Shown here: positions 35,901 through 47,942 of the stretch, piece by piece | Layout: every line of letters starts with the position of its first letter | Position numbering within the stretch: position 1 is the stretch's first letter | Origin: Emergomyces orientalis | Lineage: Eukaryota > Ascomycota > Eurotiomycetes > Onygenales > Ajellomycetaceae | DNA length: 64,000 nucleotides | Assembly: GCA_002110485.1 (NCBI GenBank) | Contig: MOWL01000046.1 | Location: forward strand, 248,001 to 312,000 | Direction of reading: 5' to 3' | The notes under the pieces: model-generated | Told to the model about the DNA's origin: nothing | Databases searched by the model: none | The model's input: the letters and a program-made list of their open reading frames with translations, nothing else | Program-made: the position numbers and the translations under genes

Positions 35901-37657
35901 TTTACCGAGTAACTTACATTTTCGAGAAATTATACGCCTGTCGTGGAAACGTCCCGTGCTCCACGTAGACCTTACACGTTTAAACATGGAATATCAGACA
36001 CTGGGAATGGTTGTCCCTTTTCCCTCCTACCAGACCACTTGCATGACCCAAAGGAATAGCTCAACTGCTTGCTCCTGTATATATTTGTACTGCTCATGTA
36101 CAGTACAGATCTGCCCGTGTTTTCCTTCTTTCCATGGGAGTTTATTATTTTAAACCCCTCCCATTTATATAATGGCATAAAGGTTTTACTGGCATCAAGA
36201 ATGCACAGGCACCTTGCAGCTAGCATCTAGTGAGCCGCGAAAAGCTAACTGCATCTGCATGACGAACGAACGAATGAATCGACACACCACTGGTCAAAAA
36301 TTCTGAATCTTGGACTAAACCTGGATGGGACTACAGGACCTGTTCAAATCGATAACTAACATTTGATAAGGCTAAAAAATAACTCATCAGTGCTTGGGGT
36401 CACCAAACACCAACCATAGCAAAAACTAAACAGACTGATGACATTTTCTAATTTATTTCAACGACATCGAACAATATGAGAACATAGAAGAAACAATACC
36501 AAGCATGCTCGCAGCATAATGCCCCGCCCAGAAAACCGCACTTCAGCCACACTCTGTACGCTTACAACATTGCACGTCAAAAGGAATGTTCCCGCCCAGG
36601 AGCGCAGCAGACCATTCAGCATCGAACCAAAAACCAACTTATGAGCCAACAACTTTCTCGGAGATAGCCAATAAATCATAGTGTCACACATGTTTTCCCT
36701 CTGAAAACTCGATAGGCGTACTCTGTTCCAGATATGCCAACTAAGAAGTTGTTGCACCATGATCGTATGCGAGTACCCGATTGAAAGAGCCAGTGCCATG
36801 AATGCGCTTAAATATACGGACACCCAGCCCAGGCCGTTGATCAATATCTTTCAGGTTATTTTTTGAATCTTAAGTTTTAGTAACTACCTTTCGCCCACCT
36901 TATTTTTTTGGGATAGAAGTTAAGCATTTTCCTTTTTCTTTCGTCAGCGCTTTTATTATCTGCCATCGTTAGATAACAATCACAGGCCAGCCGGAAACCG
37001 CGAGCCCGAATGAAGCCATAAATCGAACCGCAGAATATTGACAGGATTTCGAACTATTTCATCTCTTTTAGAATATTGAAACTATTCATAATTTTGAATA
37101 GTGTTCCGTTATTTATTATTCTCGGTACTCGTTCACCACTTCTGGCCGAGATTCCTGCAGTATTCAGGTTGAGATTCTGCGGGTTGCTCCAGATTCTTTA
37201 TACAGTCTCGAAATTTTTTGATCCGCTAGTACAGCCATTCCGAGCAGTACCGTTAGGATGTCACTACCCATTGAACACGATGTAGGGCTGGCCAGCTTCT
37301 TCTAATTTCTATCTCCAGACGACGAGGGCTATGGATATTTCACTTTACCATACCTGTAATGAAAGAACAGGCAGTTTCTGATCTAAAGTTTTAAATGACA
37401 GGATGAAATAGAGTCAGAGCCAGACGCTCAACCCCGCTGTGGAAGTCCGTAAGTTCGCCCCACCAGCCCCGAGAGAGAACCGGCAAACTTGGTGGATGAG
37501 ACACTGTATGCGCATGTACAGTACATACATACATTATATAGTACATAGGTGCTAACGCTTTTATGTTAAGATGTAGTAATACTACATCATTAGCTTCCAC
37601 TGTATTTAATTACAGGTGAGAAAAATCTCTCCACCCAAATTCCACACCGCTTCATTT
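32991..37657. other. 4.7-kb gene-poor stretch
   Basis: No complete gene recognised. Contents: GTAC(A/T)GTAC palindromes at 33086-33094, 36098-36106 and 37516-37524; a CCCAT tandem run near 35082-35096; a coding-looking 49-codon fragment on the minus strand at 34053-34202; and frames of up to 139 codons (34995-35414 +, 36458-36844 -) with no familiar motif. Confidence 0.5.
34053..34202 (-). other. Coding-looking fragment, unassigned
   Basis: After a TAG, the minus frame reads 49 codons to a TAA. Its last part (IRKSILRYVEAVKPETLEEM...) is charged and helical like a protein C terminus, and the TAG before it could be a splice acceptor. No upstream exon with a start codon was found, so it may be the last exon of a small gene or a relic. 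The opposite strand has a 34-codon ATG frame (34030-34134) rich in Phe/His, which is probably its shadow. Confidence 0.3.
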
Positions 37658-39366
37658 ATGCTTCGCGGGATGGAGGTGAGACTAATGACGGCCCCTATTT
37701 TGAGCTCAGAATGGAGGTAAGCTATAGAGAAGCAATTAAATATTGAAAAAGAATTATATATGTATTTGGAATCATGATATTCACAATGCAATCTTCGTGA
37801 CTCTTCAGAATGGCCGGCGATATCACGGATTGAAAGATGGAGCATACTTTTTGGTGCTAGGCTTCCCTCCCTTTTCCCCGTCCCATATATTTTGCCCTAT
37901 GCATATTAACGTATCCTGCCATATCAGCCAAATGACAAACGAGAGCAAGACCGCATGGACTTGGTATGTGGACCTGTGACTCTATGACACTGCTGATAAT
38001 CGAATTATGAACCAATCCTGTGGCAAACTAGCTACACTTCATATACCGCCACGTATTAAATCGCCGTTTGTACTGCGCCCCGATACAGCCCAACCCTAGA
38101 CGAGTGCTTGATTTAGGCACAGGAACGGGGAGTTGGGCAGTCGAATTTGCGGAGTGAGTGTCTTTACTCCCTAGCCGTACTGTGGAACAAATTTTGGGTG
38201 CACGTTAGGTAGGGGGAAGAGGTGGATAGGGGAACTGAAAACCGAAAAGATGAAAGGAAATGACCTATTGAAAAAGTGCATTACGAAGCTAACTTAGCCT
38301 ATTAACCTGACAGGCAGCACCAAAAATCCCAAGTTATCGGTTCGTGAAAAGAGCAATCAAAGCGCAAGAACAGGAAGAAAAAAAGGGGGAGACTACAAAA
38401 AAATGAACCTATCTGACGTTGAAAATAGGGACGGATCTAAGCCCTATCCAACGCATCACGATACCTCCAAACTGCACCTTTGAAATCGACGACTTCGAAG
38501 CCGAATGGCCATACACAGCCGCAGCCAAATCCGATACACCTCCCTTGAAACCCTCCTCCCCCGTCCGCAATCTCACCAACCGCACGAGTACCACTGCCAA
38601 TGACGCCTACAATAACGACACCCAGACTGCCCCAACTCCCGCCCTCTTTGACTTCATCCACACACGCGAAATCACCGGCTCAGTCCACGACTACTCTAAA
38701 CTCTTCTCGCAGGCATACTACCACCTAGCCCCTGGCGGCTACCTGGAGATGCAAAGCATGGAAGCGAATTTCTTTTCAGACGACGGAACGCACGAGCGGG
38801 CGGTGACAGCCGTGCAGTGGCAGTGGTTGTTGGTGGAGGCGAGTCGGCGGTTTGGGAAAGAGTTATGTGTTGAAAGGGGTTGGAAGGAGGCGATGGAAAA
38901 AGCGGGTTTTGTTGGGGTTAAGGAAGAGGTTTTTAAGGTACGTTGTATTTCTATACCTAGGTGGATACATATGCAGCATGCGACATACCATGGGCGCAAA
39001 AAAATGACTTCCTGAGAAACACCGGTTTCATGAAATTTGAGCTGGAGATGGAGAGGGGTGGAGAAGGAAGGAAGGAAGCAAGGAAGCAAGGAGAGAAAGT
39101 ATAGAACTAACCAGAAAACGATAACGGACCAGATCCCCATATCCACCTGGCCCAAGAACGCGCACATGAAAGAACTAGGCCGTTACCAGGCAACGCACAT
39201 GCAGGAGATGCTACAATCGTATTCGCTGGCATTATTCACGCGCGTGCTGGGCTGGAGTAAAGAGGAGCTTGATGTTCTGCTGGCAGCAGTGGAGAATGAT
39301 TTGAGGAATGTGAAGTCACATCTGTATACGAAAATGAGAGTTGTGTATGGACGGAAGGGGGAGTGA
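37658..39366 (+). CDS. SAM-dependent methyltransferase (LaeA/UMTA type)
   Basis: Seven exons in the model: 37658-37675, 37809-37853, 37928-37963, 38032-38153, 38314-38339, 38429-38937 and 39133-39366; 329 aa. The joined frame gives ENGRRYHGLKDGAYFLPNDK, REQDRMDLLHFIYRHVL, the SAM-binding motif I VLDLGTGTGSWAVEFA, VIGTDLSPIQ, and NCTFEIDDFEAEW, all in family order. It ends with WPKN followed by SLALFTRVLGWSKEELD. Very short exons (36, 26 bp) are supported by this motif continuity. The 5' end is uncertain: ATG 37658 with donor 37676, or ATG 37711 with donor 37717, both join in frame to exon 2. Members include the LaeA regulator of secondary metabolism and many paralogues; this is a paralogue of unknown substrate. 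Confidence 0.82.
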
Positions 39367-39887
39367 GTTGGGGGCTTAGTCCTTATACTGAATGTGCGTG
39401 AGTGAGTGAGTGAGTGAGGGGCTCAAGGGATATATTGAAATATGGTTTCCTTTGTTCATTTGCGTTTCATGATTTTAGGGAGCCTGCTCTAAACCCAAGG
39501 AGTAAGGAGACGGAGTTTTAGGAAGTTGGATATCTGAGCATGTGGGAGTTCAAACTAATGAGTAAATCTCAAAAAACCAAGTATCAATTTATCACGGTCA
39601 AGGAAATATACTTTCCAGCAAATGAATATTATGGATGGTCAACTTATCCTCCCCATCATCCCCCAAAAATGGTATTTAAATACAGAAATGAAAATGAAAA
39701 TGAAAAGAAAACGAGAGCGCAGCATTAAAATTAAGTATCATGATCTTTGCAAAATTTAATACATCGAAGGTAAAAAAGGTGTTCGTTGTTAAGGGCCATA
39801 ATGTTGAAAAACCGCATGGGCAGTTATTTGCCTTTGGGGTATCCGAGCAGTTATGGGTATACTAATTGTAGGTATATTTATTGTCGA
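39367..39887. other. Intergenic between convergent genes
   Basis: 3' flanks of the methyltransferase and ERG4 genes, with a GAGT tandem run at 39399-39418. Confidence 0.5.
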
Positions 39888-41916
39888 TTAAATGACATAC
39901 TAAATTTCATCACAATTTTGTCAGTACAGTTTTTGATGAGAAACAACCGTGGCGAAATGGGACAATAAGAAGAATAGTAAAACTCACGGGAATAAAGAGA
40001 TAAGGAACCTCCTTCTCATACTGCGTCCAGGCTTCTCCATACTTCTTCCTACAACGTTGAATGTCTCTAAGAGCACGATGGCTGATCATCGCGGCGAAAA
40101 AGAGAGGGTAGAACCAAGGGAATGGGCTGTTAAATCCAGTCACCAAACCCCAGCTCAGAGCGAAAAAGAGATCGCAAGTGTAATGGATTTTGCGCGCATA
40201 GCCGTCTAAGAAAAAGAATGAAATGTTAGTTGGAAGTGACATCGAAATATATGCATAATTGGGGACTTGAGATTTAACATACACCATCCATCAACCAAAA
40301 TTGTGTGGCCATCTTTGGACGTGATAGTTCGAGGGTTTTTGACCGTTTGCCAGGGAAGTTGGGGGAAGGTCTTCCTCTGGGTCATACCGCCCTCCCGCTG
40401 TTGGCGGAAGCGGTTCTTTTGGCTGTTGGTTGTGTCCCACACCCAGTAAACGAACAAATAGACGATGTACAAAGCGACAAGCACATATCTGTTCAATCGG
40501 TAGGTATCTGGATGATGGTTGGCGAGATAAATGGTGCAATGGCAGTAACTCAGGGGAACACCAGCAAGATTCCAGAAAATAAGCATAAAGCCCCACTTTT
40601 CGTAATACATATCCCTAGTAATGACTTGTTAGCGACTCCTACTTACTGCATTCTTTCTCTGAAGCATCATTGGTATTGGAAAAAGGGGTGTGGGGGGATA
40701 TTACGAACCATGTGGCTATGATGCACTCTTCACCCTTCGAGCATGCGTTGGCGTACAAATAATGCGCCATCAACAGGAATCCAACCTCACCAGAAACATA
40801 GCCATAAGTCTCCCACTGTCTAGCCGCAGTGCCCAGGGTGACTAGAAATAAAATATACCAAGGAAGTCGGACCTCGAAAAACATCTTGAAATCCAAGATC
40901 CCGAACAATCTAGGATTTAGCTCAGCTCCCATAAAGAAGTCATAGATAGGGTAGCCGCTCATGCGATGCTCAGCACCACGAACTCGAGCGGAGATATAAG
41001 CGATGATGGAGACAATGAAACCGGTCAAGATCGCAACGCTCATCAAGGGACCAAATTCGTCAACGATCGTATATAGTCTATACAGCCCGCTAACGTGGAG
41101 ACCCACTGCAACGATAATTGTAGTGTAAAAGGACGCATACGCCGAGCAATAATACGGCAATTGCTTCCCGCCCAAATGCTCCAGTTTCCGGCCATTAACA
41201 TAAACGCCAGGAAGGAACAAATAACACAATCCTTCAAAGATAAAGAAGGCCCAATATGTAATCCACGCTTTGGCGGTAGGGAACGCGCCCTCGTATGCCA
41301 GATTAACCAAATGGAGTCCAAACTCTTTCGCAGTCTGTCCTCCCTCGGGCAATGGTAAGCGTCCGTCATAATATGTGGCGCCAATCCACATGTAGTACAT
41401 CAGGAGCGGGAACCCAATCATCATAGACAGACAGCCTAGAGATCCGCCAAACTCGAAGTGGCCCGATTCATCGATTTTGTAATTCTTCGCCACTGTCCCG
41501 TTGGCTTTACCATTGCCATTGGCGGCCTTTGTCCCATTGGCAATGCCATCATCGTCGCCATTCTGCTTCTTCCCGCTAGCATGCCTTCTTGTAGCCGAGT
41601 CGGATGCCATTGGGCTGTCGAGGATTTGACTTGATGATGCAGAGGTGGGGACGTCTGAGGTTTCGGTGTCCGCGCTCAGGTCTGGAGTCATGGATGCACG
41701 ACTTCTGGTGACACGACGCCCAGGGGTCTCGACGTAACCCTCACGTTGGATTTTCCTAGATGCAATCAAAGGGTTAGTAGTGGTAAATTGACGGAGGTTA
41801 TCTCAGGAGATCCCGGATACTGGGAAAAAGTCAATTGAACAGCAGGGCAAGTAGTGCTGCAGAACGTTGGCTACTTACTTGGGAGTTTTCCCCGTCTGTG
41901 AGCGAGTGAGGGTCAT
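39888..41916 (-). CDS. ERG4: Delta(24(24(1)))-sterol reductase
   Basis: Five exons: 41916-41879, 41755-40709, 40614-40283, 40205-39988 and a 12-bp last exon 39899-39888 (Tyr-Val-Ile-stop); 548 aa. A hydrophilic N terminus of about 105 residues precedes the ERG4/ERG24 membrane fold. Family motifs: GGSLGCLSMMIGFPLLMYYM, GAELNPRLFGILDFKMFFEV, WDMYYEKWGFMLIFWNLAGV, and the C-terminal NADPH/sterol part DGWYGYARKIHYTCDLFFAL with HRALRDIQRC. The YCHCTIYLANHHP wording identifies ERG4 rather than the C-14 reductase ERG24. The enzyme makes ergosterol from ergosta-5,7,22,24(28)-tetraenol in the ER. The short last exon is supported by an in-phase TTTAG acceptor and by the typical hydrophobic YLFIPYV ending. 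Confidence 0.92.
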
Positions 41917-44334
41917 TGTGACGCTGGTAAGAGAAGGGAGGCCAGCGTCAAGAACAAAAAAAAGGAAGCAGACGAAAGAAGAAAAGGAATAGGGGCAAAC
42001 AGCGAACTGCAACGGGGAAGTTGAAAGTTGAAGTTGTCCTCAAAACCGAATTCAGCCAAATGAGGAAAATTAACAAAAAAAACCGTGGAAGTATTTAAAG
42101 TTTCGGAGCGCAAGGGGGTGTTGCGATACGGTTAGTACTAGTTCAATCTGCCAAATTGGCCAATGAACAAACGTTATTTGGTTACATAATGGGGGTCCCC
42201 ACATGTATTACCCCTTTCTCGGCGGTATTCAGTACGGTCCCTGCGTTATTTAGCCTGTTCCTGCCTAGTCCCAAACAAGAAATCTGTTTACATGAGGCTG
42301 CATCAGTCAGCGCTTACTTTTCTGGACTTTGATCTATATCTAGATATCTTCGGCAAAAAGGGAGAATATGTATGTATCATGGTCGATGTTTAAGGTATTA
42401 TATATTCGATGCCGTTAACTACCCACGAATGCCAAAGTTTAGAATTCGCGTGTCAGAAGGCATTGAAACCAATGTCCATTAGAAGGCTGGGAGAGGGCTG
42501 AGGTTAGAAGGCAAAATTGAAAAGGATCTTTCAGAATCATCGATGAAAAGTTTAACTACTGACTCTATACCAAGAAGAGAGGCACCCGTTAAATATAGCC
42601 CCATCAAGGTTCTTGGCCACAACGAGGTACCTAGCGAGGTACAGTACATGTAGCTCAGACCACCTCAAGTTATAGGTTTCATTGAAAGTAATCAATACCT
42701 AATTCAGCGGATACCATTCAAAATGAGAGCCTATCACTCCTAAGAACGAGCTTCAAATTCCATTCAGCTATGGAATATTAGCGGGTTGCTATCCTAGACA
42801 ACGGTAACAAAGCACCTCACTGCAAAGGATCGAAGGGTTGCACCGCCTATAAAGCCTTTTCAATCCTGTTCTTTCGGAATCCTTTCCTTTCCAGTGTTGC
42901 CAATAATAACGAAAAGCACCACTGGCTGGATTTCAATCAAGTGTCTCATCCCCTTATGGAATCATGCGGGTAGGGGGTGTTAATGATGACAGAGTACCCA
43001 CTTGCATCAATAGGTGACATATCATATCTAGGTAGTAATCAGTTGAAGTGTAGATCAGCATGAACGCAAATCAATAAAATACCACACCATACGACAACAG
43101 CATGGGGTATAAAGTGGTGCTTATCACTACCCCAGCTCGCTCAAACCCACAGCCAGAAGTCCAGGTTGATGGGTATCCAATGACCCTGTTACACCTCTGC
43201 TATAGCCATGGCCGGTAACCCTCGTCCCCAATTCGGCCTTGGACGGAAGTGCCGTTCGCGCCATACTCTTCAACGAACCACCCTAACCCCCCGGTGGGTC
43301 GTCCAAAAGGGCCTCCATAAACGTACTGCCCCACACGTCGCCACTCCCACCACCATCGCCACAGCGATCTCTATCACCACTTGGTTGGATAAGAACCCCA
43401 ATCTAGGTCAACCTGTCCATCCATCCATCCTTCAGTTTCGATAGCTCGAGGATGCGGTAAAGTAGTTCGTACACGTACGCAAACATAATCGTGCGCATGA
43501 ACATACACACTCCCCTTCTCATAATCACAATCGTTTCATCGGGTGGAAAGAGGAAATACCCGAATTATGACACATTTCCGTGCCTGTAACAATAGCGCAT
43601 GGAGCCCTGGCTAATTCAGTCATGCATGTGTACGTGTATGCGCATGGTGTGGAATCGGCAGCAACCCAGTAGATAGATAGATAGATAGAAAAGCAGCAAA
43701 AGGAGAAAAGAAGAGAAGGGGAAAAAGGAACAATCCATGCATTCATCCATTCAGTACAGGCAAGTATCTCACGTTATCGTTAAAATAAACACAGAAAAAC
43801 GCCCGCTTTCCAAAATGAAGGAAAAGAAAGAAAAAACGTTCGGAGGGAAAGGGACGTGCGTGTCCCTCTCTACTCTCTTCTCTTCTCTTTTCTTCTTTTC
43901 ACGTCTCCTTCGTTGTCTATCCCATATTATTGGTTCCGCAACATATGGTAAGAGATTTTGCATATTGGGACCCATGAAAAGGTCATAGTCAACCCAGCTA
44001 TTTCAATTTGCTTTGTCGTCGGATAAACAGAGTACGGGGTGGGACCCGGTGGGGATGAAAGGTAGGAGGATAGGGATTACGTTCAAGATTAATAACGTAA
44101 GTTTCATAACATAGAGGGTAGTTAATAAAATATGTAAATCTAAAATCTCATGTGCATCGCAAGGACGAATCTAGTTGCAGAGAGCTTATGAAAAATAGAA
44201 AAATAGAAAAAGAGAGAAATGTTTGAGAAAGGAAGAGGGCATCTTTGGTATTTATAACAGCCCAAAGGAGACGAGGGAGACAAGCAGGGCTCAAAGTTTC
44301 CTGCTCGACAGTATAAGAAGGAAAAATCGAGATG
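41917..44334. other. Intergenic: ERG4 promoter and RNF10 3' flank
   Basis: 2.4 kb without a recognised gene. A GTACAGTAC palindrome lies at 42639-42647 and an AGAT tandem run at 43671-43689. The 78-codon frame at 43208-43444 has no familiar motif. Confidence 0.5.
43671..43689. repeat. AGAT tandem repeat
   Basis: Four to five perfect AGAT units in non-coding DNA. Confidence 0.9.
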
Positions 44335-46795
44335 TCAAGCCGCCCGCCGCGCCGTCGTCGACATGAGCGTAATTTTCTTGTGCTTCTTCTTCTTCCCTCC
44401 CGCTGTAGCTGTAGCTGTAGTACTAGTACTGGGACCATTCTTTTCCAAATTAGTCGTAGCAGCAAGGATATGGTGCTCTTGCTCCGCTATCAACTCCCGC
44501 TCCCAGTCCTGCAACCACCCATCATTCGGCTCGCGGTCAGGGTTTTTATACGCAGCCTGTGGCGAAGTTGGGGCAATAGCTGCCGTGCCCCAAACCGTCC
44601 TATGAGCGGCTGTAGTAGTAGATGACGGGTCCGGCGGACTTCCAGACGGCGATGCCAACGCGGTAAAGGATGGTCGGTTTCTGCCTCTCGACGAGGACCA
44701 GGGGGGTGAGGCGGATGACATATTCGGGTCGAAGCCAGACGTCGCTGATGAAGCTTCGGGACCCAAAGGTTGGAAATCGTTCTCGGAAAATGGCCGGTCA
44801 GCGGCCGTTACGCTTGGCCTCTTCCGTCGAGCGGCAGCCCAACGCTGTTCTTCTTCATTTTTCTCGGCCCGAACGCGTTCCTTTTCCTCTCGTGCGGCTT
44901 TTTCTCGGTTCTGTTTCCGTCGTCGCTCAATCTCCTCACGGAACTTATCGAGTACATCTGGGCCGACTAAATCTCGCCAATCGCACTCTAGAAAGCTGAC
45001 CTCGCAGCCGTAAGGGAGATGACTTAGGTATTTTGTGCGTTTCCGCAAATCCTCGTCGACAATGTGCCCAGTTGAGATGCGTTCGATGCGCGGAAGGATG
45101 GTGGAGGGAAATTGCGAATAGTCCCCAAACGCAGTTTTCAGGATACGGATATCCAACGAAGACAGGTAGAAGTGAGGGAATGCTTGATAAAAGTAGAAAG
45201 GATGATCAGGAGGATGTGGGGCGCCTCCAGTATCCTTTGATTTTCCAGTTGTTCCAGACGGTGCAACAAGATTGCTATCCATCTTCTGGTTTTGTGTTTC
45301 GGGGTGCGATTTAACCTCCAGTTTCGATATAGCAGATGAAACGTCATCCACTCGGTCGTGATTAGAGAAATCATTTCTTGGGGTAAACTGGGGATTGGAC
45401 GGGGTATGTACATTGCTGGATAAACTCTGTCCAGACTTTGTGGCATGCTCGATTTTATACATCTCTGGGACGCCATCCGGTGGCTCCTCAAATGTGGTGG
45501 GGACTCTGGTCGGTCGACGCTCAGGTGGCTGGCGGGGTGGAATTGGCGGATTTCCGATATCCTTCACCCTTTCTTTCGCCTCTCTTATTGCCGCAACAGC
45601 TTTTCGGGTCCAAGTTGTATCATCACCAAAGAGTAATTCATCCTCGCGCTCCTGCCTTTCCAAATCTTGGATTTCATTATCGTACTGAGAAGTCATATAA
45701 TCCTCGCTTCCCTTCATTATCCGTGCATAGTCGGGCACCTCTGCAACATGATACCAAGGAATATCGTCGTCCGGGCCAAGCGCTTCCACGCCGTCCCGCG
45801 GAAGAGCAAGGGTGCTTCCGGGGTGTCGCATAACCAATCTGAGTACAACGTCCCCACCTTCGACAGGGGCATCGGTTTGTCCCGTGTACCACCCAACCGG
45901 TCGTGTATCGGATATATAGACGGTATCCCAGCAGATTGGGCATTTCTTCCAACGAGCCTTCTTTTCCGGAAGTGGGTTCGAATCATCCGTCGAGTGCATG
46001 AACCGAATAAGACATGGCAGGCAGAAGACGTGACCACATTTAGCCATACGAGGGGCGATGGGTGTCGAGAGACAGATCGGGCAGCTGGTCGCTTGGGTAT
46101 CAGTCGAGACTAAAACTTGTAATACTGAGTTCCAATCAAGATGGACGTCAGCGTTCGTGGCTTGGGCATGGTAATTTTTCTTTGGATTGACGATAAATCG
46201 ATAATTTGCGTGGACATATCTGCTTGCTGTCAGCAAAATGACCAGCTGATATCTGGTGAGGAAAAGGGATATGATAATTACCTGGCTTTGTCAACGGCAT
46301 GATAGCCAGAACGCGGACCCCATGTATGGTTGCGCCTTGGACCACGGGGATACCCATTGGGATTATGTTGGGGTCGAGGGGGGAGAGAAAAGTTCATCAA
46401 GTGTGTAATAGAGGTCTGCCCCTTCCGGCTCATTGTGGACTTCATCGCAACCTGTTTTATCCCCCAACATACAAATGAGACCAGAGAAACAACATGGAGT
46501 GGTATACCAGCGGACAGGTACTACAAGGGGATGGAAAACATACGGATTCTGCAAAGACATCCTCGTCATCCAGACGAGGACGACGATGCCGTTTATGCTG
46601 ATTCTTCCTCGTCTGATGATTCCTTGGAGAAGATAGACTCTTGGACGACGACCCAGCACCCAAGCCTGCCGAAATTCTCCGTTGAGAAGCGGTTTCAAGC
46701 CCAGGATTGGAGGGAACCTGTAACGATGACGGAGGCTGACTTGGGATGTTGACTGCTTTTGATGGGACAGAGGACTGGCCAGGACCGGACGACAT
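44335..46795 (-). CDS. MAG2: RING E3 ubiquitin ligase, RNF10/Mag2 type
   Basis: Exons 46795-46544, 46415-46282 and 46219-44335; introns 128 and 62 bp; 756 aa. Exon 2 completes the RNF10-family hallmark THLMNFSLPPRPQHN and NHTWGPRSGYHAVDKARYVH. A C3HC4 RING sits at about 174-228 (CPICLSTPIAPRMAKCGHVF, CLPCLIRFM, KKCPICWD). Further conserved parts are YYFYQAFPHFYLSSLDIRIL-like sequence (FYFYQAFPHFYLSSLDIRIL here), LPYGCEVSFLECDW and a charged coiled coil (EEIERRRKQNREKAAREEK). The C terminus is low complexity and Lys-rich. In yeast and mammals the family mono-ubiquitinates 40S proteins uS3/uS5 of stalled initiation complexes. Its start codon faces that of the Ubp3/USP10-type gene. Confidence 0.92.
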
Positions 46796-47942
46796 TATCT
46801 CTTGGGAAGAGCAGCCAGGGCAGGGAAGTCATCAATCGAAGAGGGGTGACGACGAGATGGAAAGAGGATACCCAGCGGGCGGGGATATGCTGATTGGTAA
46901 AGAGATAAGATGTAGCTGGCCCCTACGGTCCTAGTATATGTGAACTTCCGATTCGACCATGGGTATATTTGACTACGGGGATAAAAAACAAAGAGAAAGA
47001 CGAGATAGCTAGCTGGCCCGACAAGAGAGCGTGAGAATAATAGCAGACACCCCGAGGGGCCATTGAAGCACTTGAACAAACAGTCCTTGCGGTGGGAGAT
47101 GCAGAGAAGAAGAAGAGGAGGAGGAAGAGGAAACAGATGGCGGTTGATGTCGAGGCTGGCAGCAGTTTGGGACTTGGGAGGGGCAAGGGATGAGGCATGA
47201 AATCGTCATGCGGCGCTGAAGGAGTATGGTCACGTACGGAACAGATGTATTTAACAGCTTCTCTTGGGTAGTTGTGTATAGATATCAATATATACACTGT
47301 AAATACCATACAGTACGGTATTTTATCTATCGCAAACTGCCGCGCCGTGTTGGCTTGTGCTGACTCATCCTCGTTCGCCGCCAACTCCCGCCAGAAAAGA
47401 GAAAAAAAATATACAGACAACAAACGTTGTTAAGCCTGCCCACGCTTCTCTTCTTCCCGTTGTCTGTGCAAAGCTGTACTCTCTCTATCTGCAGTATCCA
47501 GTTGTTAGCCTCTCCCAGTGTTTCTTTTCCTCCTCTTTCCGGGTACACGCACACTTACTGTCCATGTGCATGTGCATGTGGGAGGCGTGAGTCGGGTATG
47601 TCCTGAAAAATTCCCCCTTTGCGTGTGGAGAAACAAAAAGATCTTCGACGACTAACCACGACCTTCCTTCACAGCCAGCACCAGCACCTCCAGCACACCA
47701 GCATCAGCACCTCATCCACCTCTCTCTACCCCCATACTTATCTTTATAAATTGTCTTCTGTGTGTTGTCGAGATTATGGCTTTGTAATCTTGTGGCAGAG
47801 TCGTCGCCTTCAACCCCTACCACACCCCTTTGCTTGCTTTACTGCGTCTTTTCGTATGGCTCCCAGATAGGTCAGGTTTGACTGCACAGTCAACGCAGTA
47901 TTAGCGCTGCGTACAGGAGTTATCTATATACAATCTGGGGGC
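46796..47942. promoter_or_regulatory. Shared divergent promoter, MAG2/RNF10 and UBP3/USP10
   Basis: 1147 bp between opposite ATGs. No intervening gene recognised. It contains pyrimidine-rich stretches on both leaders and CAGTAC near 47310; specific factor sites are not evident. Confidence 0.55.

Noticed and set aside
36458..36844. 128-codon - frame with hydrophobic segments
   Set aside because: No family wording recognised and no neighbouring exon found.
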